Shown here: positions 1-5,068 of the stretch, one piece after another
Layout: the number at the start of each line of letters is the position of its first letter
Position numbering within the stretch: position 1 is the first letter of the stretch
Assembly: GCA_903920415.1 (NCBI GenBank)
Contig: CAIXMD010000115.1
Coordinates: forward strand, 1-6,010
Direction of reading: 5' to 3'
DNA length: 6,010 nucleotides
Source of the DNA: an uncultured Desulfomonile sp.
Lineage (GTDB): Bacteria; Desulfobacterota; Desulfomonilia; Desulfomonilales; Desulfomonilaceae
Program-made: the position numbers and the translations under genes
Notes under the pieces: model-generated
Database searches by the model: none
Told to the model about the DNA's origin: nothing
Seen by the model: the letters and a program-made list of their open reading frames with translations, nothing else

Positions 1-332
1 AGGAGGGACGCGGCATTGGCCTATTAAACAAAATAAAAGCGTATGCCCTGCAAGACCAGGGTTGCGACACTGTTGAAGCGAATATCAGACTTGGTTTTAA
101 ACCGGACCTGAGGGATTATGGTATAGGGGCACAGATGCTCGCCGATCTAGGGGTAAGAAAGATGCGCCTGATGACCAACAATCCGACTAAGATCGTGGGT
201 CTGGAAGGTTACGGTCTGGAAGTCGTAGAGCAGGTAGCGATAGTTATTGAGCCCTGCTCGACGAATCTCCGTTATCTTAAAACCAAGCAAGATAAGATGG
301 GCCACCTTTATGACGTTAAGAATCTTGGCTGA
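1..332 (+). CDS. ribBA: GTP cyclohydrolase II domain, C-terminal part (RibBA or RibA), 5' truncated by window edge
   Basis: The reading frame starts at base 3 and gives 109 residues before the stop. The enzyme opens the imidazole ring of GTP in the first step of riboflavin synthesis, in the cytoplasm. Visible family motifs are EGRGIGLLNK at the very start, LQDQG, DTVEAN, LGFKPDLRDYGIGAQ and the nucleotide-contacting TNNPTK, followed by GLEGYGLEV and the tail NLRYLKTKQDKMGHL. That tail is typical of bifunctional RibBA proteins, in which an N-terminal DHBP synthase domain precedes this one; the N-terminal half and the zinc-binding cysteines lie outside the window, so ribBA rather than ribA is an inference from the tail and from the ribH neighbour. 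The stop is TGA followed directly by an in-frame TAA. No frameshift or odd residue is visible. Confidence 0.95.
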   Translation, partial: EGRGIGLLNKIKAYALQDQGCDTVEANIRLGFKPDLRDYGIGAQMLADLGVRKMRLMTNNPTKIVGLEGYGLEVVEQVAIVIEPCSTNLRYLKTKQDKMGHLYDVKNLG

Positions 333-356
333 TAAAGCATAGTTACATCTTGGCGC

Positions 357-388
357 CTCTTGGAGAGTTTTTTTTGGAGCAAACTCTC
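357..388 (+). terminator. Possible weak terminator / stem-loop after ribBA
   Basis: A T8 run (368-375) follows a short 4-bp hairpin CTCT/AGAG (357-360 with 364-367, 3-nt loop). The same region can instead form a longer perfect 8-bp stem, GAGAGTTT (363-370) with AAACTCTC (381-388), with a 10-nt loop that contains part of the T run. The two structures share bases 364-367 and exclude each other. The long stem is not followed by a T tract and the short one is weak, so termination is plausible but not convincing. It lies between the ribBA stop and the separate ribH promoter, where a terminator would make sense. Confidence 0.35.
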
Positions 389-433
389 ACGGGTGCAGCG
401 AGTCAACTAAAAACGAGGCTGTAGTAAGCCCGA

Positions 434-463
434 TTGACACATGGCATGAGCAAGGCCTATAAT
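434..463 (+). promoter_or_regulatory. Consensus sigma-70 promoter for ribH
   Basis: A perfect -35 box TTGACA (434-439) and a perfect -10 box TATAAT (458-463) are separated by 18 nt (optimum 17). Transcription would start near base 470, giving a leader of about 44 nt before the ribH ATG at 514. All 12 hexamer positions match the housekeeping consensus. No FMN riboswitch-like sequence fits in the short leader. Confidence 0.85.
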
Positions 464-504
464 TCTCAACAAATCTTGTTGTGACACGGAGTTGTGAACT
501 ATTC

Positions 505-509
505 GGAGG
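505..509 (+). promoter_or_regulatory. Ribosome binding site that fixes the ribH start
   Basis: GGAGG sits 4 nt before the ATG at 514. An in-frame GTG at 481 would add 11 residues (MTRSCELFGGF) but has no comparable site before it and would make the protein longer than the family norm, so ATG 514 is preferred. Confidence 0.8.
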
Positions 510-513
510 CTTT

Positions 514-978
514 ATGACCAGAATAGTCGAGGGCGTTTTGAATTGTGTTGGCCTGAAGTCCGCACTTGTGGCCAGCCGGTTTAACGATTTTATTGTCTCC
601 AGGTTGATTGACGGAGCTGTCGACGCTCTTGTGCGACACGGCGCCATTGGGGACGACATAACGATAGTCAGGGTGCCGGGGGCTTTTGAGATTCCTCAAG
701 TTGTTTCACGGATAGCCAAGTCTGGAAAATACGACATGGTAATAGCGCTTGGAGCGGTAATACGCGGCTCAACACCACATTTTGAGTATATTGCTGCCGA
801 AACTACAAAAGGAATTGCCCAAGTGTCCCTGGAAGCGTCTGTTCCAGTCGCATTCGGCGTGCTGACCACCGACACTATAGAACAGGCGATAGAACGGGCC
901 GGATCCAAAGCAGGAAACAAGGGAGCAGAGGCTGCCGTGTCGGCGATAGAAATGGCCAACCTTTTTAAACAGATTTAG
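514..978 (+). CDS. ribH: 6,7-dimethyl-8-ribityllumazine synthase
   Basis: This 154-residue protein condenses 5-amino-6-ribitylamino-uracil with 3,4-dihydroxy-2-butanone 4-phosphate to make the lumazine that riboflavin synthase uses; it is the penultimate step and normally forms pentamers or 60-mer shells in the cytoplasm. Motifs in order: SRFND (21-25, aromatic ring that stacks on the pyrimidine), VPGAFEIP (54-61), GAVIRGSTPHFEYI (80-93) with the catalytic-type histidine H89, PVAFGVLTTDTIEQAIERAG (111-130) with the phosphate-binding arginine R128, and NKG (135-137). All key residues expected for an active enzyme are present and the length is exactly typical. The upstream partner ribBA makes both substrates' precursors. 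A strong promoter lies directly upstream, so ribH may be expressed independently of ribBA. nusB follows 57 bp later. Confidence 0.97.
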   Translation: MTRIVEGVLNCVGLKSALVASRFNDFIVSRLIDGAVDALVRHGAIGDDITIVRVPGAFEIPQVVSRIAKSGKYDMVIALGAVIRGSTPHFEYIAAETTKGIAQVSLEASVPVAFGVLTTDTIEQAIERAGSKAGNKGAEAAVSAIEMANLFKQI

Positions 979-981
979 AAG

Positions 982-1013
982 GGGTTTTCAAACCCGCCAT
1001 CTTTTTTATTTTT
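982..1013 (+). terminator. Weak terminator-like hairpin between ribH and nusB
   Basis: A 5-bp stem GGGTT (982-986) with AACCC (991-995) and a 4-nt loop is followed, after a 6-nt gap, by T6 (1002-1007) and a further T5 (1009-1013). The stem is short and the T tract does not start directly at its foot, so it may only reduce read-through into nusB, or do nothing. Confidence 0.35.
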
Positions 1014-1035
1014 CAGCGTAAGTCTAAATTTTACT

Positions 1036-1530
1036 GTGCCTTCCAGACGCAAAACTCGTGAATTTGTACTACAGGTACTGTTCGCAGCCGACGCAAGGAA
1101 TGAGGACCCCACGGAAACCTTGCCCTTCCTGGAGAGTCATTTCGATTCAAATCAGGATGAGGACCTGAATATGCATCGGGTGATTAGAGATTTCGCCAGG
1201 GACCTGGTGGGCGTGGTATCCGTTGACTATAAGGTTATCGACAAACTCATCTCTCACCTGTCTCACAATTGGAAGCTCACGAGAATCAGCCGAGTCGATA
1301 GGAACATACTGAGGATGGCTATTGCCGAGTTTACCCATTTTCACGATGTACCAGGCAAGGTCATTTTAAATGAGGCCATTGAGATCGGTAAGAAATACGG
1401 TGCTGAGAACTCGGCTTCATTCATAAACGGAATTCTCGACAGAATCCATGTCCTGGAAAGACGCCCCTCTTCTGCGTCAGAGTTGTGGGAGCTGCTTGAT
1501 CGACTTGACGAATCTGACTCAAAGGGCTAA
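1036..1530 (+). CDS. nusB: Transcription antitermination protein NusB
   Basis: NusB pairs with NusE (ribosomal protein S10) on boxA RNA and supports antitermination, mainly in rRNA operons. The 164-residue product shows the family layout: a basic N-terminus with SRRKTREF (3-10) leading into the first helix LQVLFAADA, then W79 and KLTRIS (80-85), VDRNILRMAIAEF (87-99), the conserved proline at 106, and NEAIEIGKKYG (112-122) with the closing SFINGILDRI (128-137). It carries about 25 extra charged residues after the core, a modest C-terminal extension. The start is GTG at 1036; no ATG or TTG lies in frame between the upstream stop (976) and this codon, and the conserved N-terminus begins right there. 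No clear Shine-Dalgarno sequence precedes it. The ribH-nusB pairing is common in bacteria. Confidence 0.95.
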   Translation: MPSRRKTREFVLQVLFAADARNEDPTETLPFLESHFDSNQDEDLNMHRVIRDFARDLVGVVSVDYKVIDKLISHLSHNWKLTRISRVDRNILRMAIAEFTHFHDVPGKVILNEAIEIGKKYGAENSASFINGILDRIHVLERRPSSASELWELLDRLDESDSKG

Positions 1531-1533
1531 AAT

Positions 1534-1539
1534 TATAAT
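1534..1539 (+). promoter_or_regulatory. Isolated perfect -10 box upstream of the unknown exported gene
   Basis: TATAAT lies in the 45-bp gap after nusB, 36 nt before the next start codon. The best -35 match, TTGACG (1505-1510, inside the end of nusB), is 23 nt away, which is too far for a normal sigma-70 promoter, and the properly spaced hexamer shows no consensus. It may be chance; read-through from nusB is the simpler source of transcript. Confidence 0.25.
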
Positions 1540-1575
1540 CCAAATGGCGGAAGTTATTTTCCGAGGTTTTAGCCA

Positions 1576-2991
1576 ATGACGATACACTCCAAAAGCTCTG
1601 CAGAATTACTCCGCCAGGTACCTTCCACATGGCCAATTAGACACGTTTTGGCTTTTCTAGTGTTTCTAACGACCTGCCTCTGTTTTTCATTTATACCTTT
1701 TGTTCAAGCACAACTCGGCGACACGAGCGAACAAAATCCGTCAGAGAAAAGCAAAGAGGGGCGGGGAAATTCTTCTGCCGTAATCGGCGATTCGGGATAC
1801 GTCGTATCTATCCCCGAAATAAAAATGAAAAGCATTATTGGGGATCAGTGGCAAAGATCGACGCCTGAAGCCGAAGAGCAGGAAAGACATGTTCCCTCAG
1901 GAGAGGAATTGCCGACCAAGGCCCCGGTCCATCGACTTCCGTTTGATCCTATTGACGGAGAATCTGTCGGTGTGGGATCCATTCAGGACCCCTCTGTAGA
2001 TGCCCCCCCCGTAGAAGAGAGTCCGGTGCTAAGTGTTCCTCCGGATCAGTTGCCTGAAGAACCGGCTCCCGCTCGGGGTTCCGAGGAGAAAGAGTATGAA
2101 AACATCTTATTAAAGCCTCCTCTCGCACCTGAAGAGATTGGCGATCTCCCCGCTGTGCCCCGCAAAGAAGTCCTACGGAAGAAGCCGGTATATCGGTTGC
2201 CTGTCGTTCTGGATAATGAACCATCCAAAGAGTCACCAAGAACAATTCCTTCGGAACGGACCGAAGTTCATGACATGCATGATCCGACAGAATGGATTCC
2301 TCTCGATACTCGGAGGGACCCGGAAATTGTATCATTGCAAGAACCTGAACTTGATCGAGGGTCAATAACAAAACCTGAGCACGGTCCTGTGGCGGAATCT
2401 TTGCACGAATCGAGTCTTGAACCACAGCCGATGCAAGTGCCGGAGCCGGATTCTCGTGAGGTTCAACCCGATGACTCCCGGTCGGTGCCCCTCGAAGAAA
2501 AGCACCAGTCTAAAGAGACCATTCCTTCGCAAGAGAGTTTGGCTCCCTCCGTCAAGGAGTTCGTACTTTCTCCCTTGAATGAAGACGCGCGCGACAGCCG
2601 CGAAGTCAGGGATTATCTCAAAGAAACTGCTCCCATCCTCGAGGAACTTTCTCTTCTCATGACGAGGGCGCCTGCCTTGACTATGGAAGATTATGATCCC
2701 TCGGATGCTAACGCCGCCCCAGTACCCCAGGAAATTCTCATGAAGATGAATTCATTGAAACGAGAACTTCGAATTCTGGACTCAAAAACATTCGCAGTAA
2801 TTCCACCTGCAAAGTATTCAGATTTTCATTCCCTGATCAGGCAGTCCATAACTCAGGCCTATCAGGCTTGCGACTCGATCACCAATTACTTTCAAGAGAA
2901 TAAATCTGAAAACTTTCACAATGCCCTGGATCACTTACTGAAAGCAGGAGAGCTGATCAGAAGAACTCGTGTGCCGTTAGAGCAGGGTTAG
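1576..2991 (+). CDS. Unrecognised exported protein, Pro/Glu-rich region plus helical C-terminal domain
   Basis: I do not recognise a family for this 471-residue protein. Residues 21-45 look like a signal peptide or signal anchor: basic W19-H23, hydrophobic 24-43, then VQA|QL as a plausible cleavage site after A45. Residues about 46-326 are rich in P, E, S and D with few hydrophobic clusters and are probably disordered; a short motif occurs twice, KAPVHRLP (115-122) and KKPVYRLP (202-209). Residues about 327-471 are different: amphipathic helices near 342-364, 384-402, 413-439 and 446-464 suggest a small helical bundle, with the PPAKYSDFH stretch before the third helix. Start ATG 1576 has GAGG 9 nt upstream (1563-1566). 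It probably sits in or across the periplasm. It lies 45 bp after nusB, and its stop overlaps the convergent mtaB stop by 4 bp. A C8 run lies at 2003-2010 without breaking the frame. The gene being real is well supported; function is unknown. Confidence 0.85.
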   Translation: MTIHSKSSAELLRQVPSTWPIRHVLAFLVFLTTCLCFSFIPFVQAQLGDTSEQNPSEKSKEGRGNSSAVIGDSGYVVSIPEIKMKSIIGDQWQRSTPEAEEQERHVPSGEELPTKAPVHRLPFDPIDGESVGVGSIQDPSVDAPPVEESPVLSVPPDQLPEEPAPARGSEEKEYENILLKPPLAPEEIGDLPAVPRKEVLRKKPVYRLPVVLDNEPSKESPRTIPSERTEVHDMHDPTEWIPLDTRRDPEIVSLQEPELDRGSITKPEHGPVAESLHESSLEPQPMQVPEPDSREVQPDDSRSVPLEEKHQSKETIPSQESLAPSVKEFVLSPLNEDARDSREVRDYLKETAPILEELSLLMTRAPALTMEDYDPSDANAAPVPQEILMKMNSLKRELRILDSKTFAVIPPAKYSDFHSLIRQSITQAYQACDSITNYFQENKSENFHNALDHLLKAGELIRRTRVPLEQG

Positions 2992-4328
2992 ATATAGATT
3001 CCCAACACCTCGCCGCCTACAATTTTTTCCAGGATCACATGAAAGACCTTTCCCGTGAGAGGGTTCATTTCGGTTTTGACACGGACGGGTATATAGTTGT
3101 CGGTTCTTGCAACTACGCTGCGTGTTATCAGATCAGGTCCGGATTCCAGAACGACTTTGAACGTTTTCCCAACAGATCTCTCAAAGAATCGCTTTCTCAA
3201 GTTTTCGGAGAGCATTCTTAGTTCGTCGACGCGGTGACGAGCTACCGTCGCGGGAACACGCGAGCCGAAGGAAGCTGCAGGAGTCCCAGGTCGAGGAGAA
3301 AAGGGGAAAACATGAAGGTAAGCTGCGCCGGAGTCGCGAGCGAGATCCAAAGTCTTCTGAAACGCGTCTTCATCCTCACCTGGGAAACCGACCATTAGGT
3401 CAAACCCCACACAGGCTTCCGGGATATTGCGTAATATCCTTTCGGTCAAGTCCCTAATGAATGCTGCGTCGTAGGGGCGCCCCATCCTATTGAGTACACT
3501 GTCGTCTCCGCTCTGCACTGGGATATGAAAGTGCCTGCATATCGAAGGATGGCCTCCGGCTAACTCGATAAGACGAGGAGTTATGTCCTGAGGCTCTATA
3601 GAACTCATCCTGAAGCGCACTTCGCTACATTCTTGTACGACAGATTCCAACAGGTCTTCGAGTCGTAAGGGAGGATTGAGATCCCGGCCGTAGCTACCAA
3701 GGTGGATACCGGTAAGGACTATTTCTGCTGAACCTGCTTCTTTCAATGCTTGGGCATGGGATATTGCCCGCCCTAGGACTAAGCTCCGTGAAGGACCTCT
3801 CGCTAGAGGGACCACGCAGTAAGAGCAACATTGGGAGCATCCATCCTGGACCTTCAAGTAGGTTCTCGCACGGCCAAGGGTGTCGGGAACTCCAAGATCA
3901 GCGAATTGAGAACTATACGAGGCCCCTCTTTGTTTACTCTCCGGTCCAGGTAACAGTTCTCCAGCCAGGAACTCGTCAAAACGGTCCTTGTCAAAGGTTC
4001 CGAGTATTTTTAATTTACCGGTAAACCCGTCCAGAGCACATGGGTTAACCTCCGCGAGGCATCCCGTAACAATCAGTTGTGCCGTTGGAAAGGTTCTTGA
4101 CAACTTTCCTATCAATCGACGCGACTTACTTTCCGCCCTGGAGGTTACGCAACATGTGTTAACCAGGACCAGATCAGGGTCCTTGAACGACGCGTCGACC
4201 TCATACCCCCTCATCTCCAGAAGGTGAGCCATTACGGCGGCTTCAGCCTGGTTGACCTTGCACCCGAGAACGTGGACCACAGCCCTTTTGCTTCGTTGAC
4301 TAAATTTCGTTTTGATCGCTTTTGACAT
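2988..4328 (-). CDS. mtaB: tRNA t6A37 methylthiotransferase MtaB (radical SAM)
   Basis: MtaB converts N6-threonylcarbamoyladenosine at position 37 of ANN-decoding tRNAs to its 2-methylthio form, using two [4Fe-4S] clusters and S-adenosylmethionine. The 446-residue protein has all three domains. The N-terminal UPF0004 domain supplies cluster cysteines C23 (LGCKVNQAE), C59 (NTCCVT) and C90 (VTGCLAE). The radical SAM core carries CSQCCSYC with C164, C168 and C171, followed by LARGPSRS, GIHLGSYG (207-214), the HIPVQSGDDSVLNRMGR strand (268-284), GFDLMVGFPGE (308-318) and FPFSPRPGTPA (341-351). A TRAM RNA-binding domain covers about 385-446. GCKVNQAE fits MtaB rather than MiaB (GCQMN) or RimO. ATG 4326-4328 is the first possible start after an in-frame stop at 4335-4337 and has no Shine-Dalgarno site; a GTG at V17 or V18 is a weaker alternative. 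The 3' end overlaps the convergent unknown gene. Confidence 0.94.
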   Translation of the reverse strand: MSKAIKTKFSQRSKRAVVHVLGCKVNQAEAAVMAHLLEMRGYEVDASFKDPDLVLVNTCCVTSRAESKSRRLIGKLSRTFPTAQLIVTGCLAEVNPCALDGFTGKLKILGTFDKDRFDEFLAGELLPGPESKQRGASYSSQFADLGVPDTLGRARTYLKVQDGCSQCCSYCVVPLARGPSRSLVLGRAISHAQALKEAGSAEIVLTGIHLGSYGRDLNPPLRLEDLLESVVQECSEVRFRMSSIEPQDITPRLIELAGGHPSICRHFHIPVQSGDDSVLNRMGRPYDAAFIRDLTERILRNIPEACVGFDLMVGFPGEDEDAFQKTLDLARDSGAAYLHVFPFSPRPGTPAASFGSRVPATVARHRVDELRMLSENLRKRFFERSVGKTFKVVLESGPDLITRSVVARTDNYIPVRVKTEMNPLTGKVFHVILEKIVGGEVLGIYI

Positions 4329-4340
4329 GGTAGTCTATAC

Positions 4341-4369
4341 ATGCTATCAATCCACGCAATCAGGGTCAA
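4341..4369 (-). promoter_or_regulatory. Predicted sigma-70 promoter for mtaB
   Basis: Read on the minus strand, TTGACC (4369-4364) matches the -35 consensus at 5 of 6 positions and TAGCAT (4346-4341) matches the -10 at 4 of 6, with an ideal 17-nt spacer. The start of transcription would fall near 4333-4335, only about 5-7 nt before the mtaB ATG, which would give an almost leaderless mRNA. Confidence 0.5.
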
Positions 4370-4373
4370 TTAT

Positions 4374-4384
4374 CCTGTGACAGG
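4374..4384. repeat. 11-bp palindrome in the divergent control region
   Basis: CCTGTGACAGG is a perfect palindrome around one central base (arms CCTGT and ACAGG). It lies just upstream of the predicted mtaB -35 box. It is nested inside a second inverted pair, AGGGTC (4362-4367) and GACCCT (4400-4405), and the 7-mer TCAATTA occurs twice (4366-4372 and 4405-4411). It could be a protein-binding site; no known operator is recognised. Confidence 0.4.
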
Positions 4385-4444
4385 TAAAAATGGATAGTCG
4401 ACCCTCAATTAATCGATGTATCAGGGAGTGAACGCCCCGCAAAA

Positions 4445-4450
4445 TATACT
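4445..4450 (+). promoter_or_regulatory. Possible -10 box for the exported-protein/selA genes
   Basis: TATACT matches the -10 consensus at 5 of 6 positions, but no recognisable -35 hexamer lies 16-18 nt upstream and there is no extended TG motif. If it is used, transcription would begin near 4456-4458, at the left arm of the inverted repeat that follows. An activator-dependent promoter or another sigma factor is possible. Confidence 0.3.
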
Positions 4451-4455
4451 GATTA

Positions 4456-4490
4456 TAGATCGAATTATCTTTTTAGGATCATTCGATCTA
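4456..4490. repeat. Perfect 10-bp inverted repeat upstream of the exported-protein gene
   Basis: TAGATCGAAT (4456-4465) and ATTCGATCTA (4481-4490) are exact reverse complements separated by 15 nt. The right arm ends 32 nt before the TTG start at 4523. The element may be an operator with two half-sites about 25 bp apart, or a hairpin at the 5' end of the mRNA; it lacks a following T run, so it is not an intrinsic terminator on the plus strand. Confidence 0.7.
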
Positions 4491-4510
4491 ATTTGAAACC
4501 GCGTCAAGTC

Positions 4511-4515
4511 GGAGG
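4511..4515 (+). promoter_or_regulatory. Ribosome binding site that fixes the TTG start at 4523
   Basis: GGAGG lies 7 nt before the TTG at 4523, ideal spacing. The more upstream in-frame TTG at 4493 has no such site, and starting there would place ten extra residues (MKPRQVGGLY) before a normal signal peptide. Confidence 0.75.
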
Positions 4516-4522
4516 ACTGTAT

Positions 4523-5053
4523 TTGAGAAGAAATATATACAAAGTGTGTATTTTCCCACTGGTACTTCTTCTTTTTTTAACTTATGCAAAGGCAGAAGAG
4601 TTGGACGCTACTCCCGCTGAAGATCAAGTAAGCTCTCGAGATACAACAGAGGGGATTTTCCGGATTAGGCCTCCGAACGGTTTCAAACGGGAGACAGTGG
4701 ATGAGGCCGGTATTTATAAATGGAAAAAAGACTCAGGAGAAATATATCTTGTACGGGGTGATCTTTTCCTGGATTCTGGCGACATGCTTTTCAAAGCAAT
4801 TCGAAAGTCAGCGGAAAAGAATAAAGACATTCAAGAAGTTAAGACTCTGCGCTTGAAAGGGGGGAAGGCCATACTGTACAAGGAAAAGCCACCCGAAGAC
4901 CCGGGGCGACTCAGGTCTTGGCGCCTGGTGGTAATTGCTGACAAGAAAATAATCAACGTGGATTTTACAGCTCCTGCAAGAGATTTTGAATCTTTCATCC
5001 CGGCTTTTGAGGAAGCCGTAAAATCCTTTAAACTCTCCCTTCCTCCATCCTAA
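4523..5053 (+). CDS. Small exported protein, possibly PsbP/DcrB-like fold
   Basis: This 176-residue protein, read from TTG 4523, opens with a clear signal peptide: basic MRRNIYK, hydrophobic core about 8-21, and AKA|EE as the cleavage site after A24. The mature protein starts with a short acidic linker (25-42). From about 43 to 170 it alternates strands and helices: GIFRIRPPNGF (44-54), an IYKWKKDSGEIYLVRG strand pair, a helix around 86-100, RSWRLVVIADKKIINVDFTA (131-150), and the closing helix FIPAFEEAVKSFKL (158-171). A leading 'F.I..P.GF' and a final 'F...V.SF+' resemble the PsbP/DcrB/Mog1 fold, which in bacteria is found in small secreted or lipid-anchored proteins of poorly known function. 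This is pattern recognition, not proof. There is no lipobox, so it should be a soluble periplasmic protein. selA begins 15 bp after its stop, so the two are probably co-transcribed. Confidence 0.8.
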   Translation: MRRNIYKVCIFPLVLLLFLTYAKAEELDATPAEDQVSSRDTTEGIFRIRPPNGFKRETVDEAGIYKWKKDSGEIYLVRGDLFLDSGDMLFKAIRKSAEKNKDIQEVKTLRLKGGKAILYKEKPPEDPGRLRSWRLVVIADKKIINVDFTAPARDFESFIPAFEEAVKSFKLSLPPS

Positions 5054-5068
5054 AGAAGGTTATTGCCT

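Noticed and set aside
464..513. FMN riboswitch in the ribH leader
   Set aside because: The leader after the predicted start is only about 44 nt and lacks the conserved multi-helix core of that riboswitch.
387..959. Several minus-strand open frames over the ribH promoter and gene
   Set aside because: The plus-strand RibH protein is fully conserved in motif and length; the opposite frames overlap each other and show nothing recognisable.
1548..1563. Small hairpin (CGGAA/TTCCG) next to the ribosome binding site of the unknown gene
   Set aside because: Only 5 bp with a 6-nt loop, and it covers just the first base of the GAGG site; too weak to claim control of translation.
1949..2425. 158-residue open frame on the minus strand opposite the unknown exported gene
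   Set aside because: It lies wholly inside a better-supported gene whose Pro/Glu-rich codons leave the opposite strand open; no start signal or recognisable motif.
3039..4227. Plus-strand open frames inside mtaB
   Set aside because: They are shadows of the minus-strand radical SAM gene, whose cluster cysteines and TRAM domain account for the region.
4456..4490. Intrinsic terminator at the 10-bp inverted repeat
   Set aside because: No T run follows the right arm on the plus strand or the left arm on the minus strand, and it lies in front of a gene start rather than behind a gene end.
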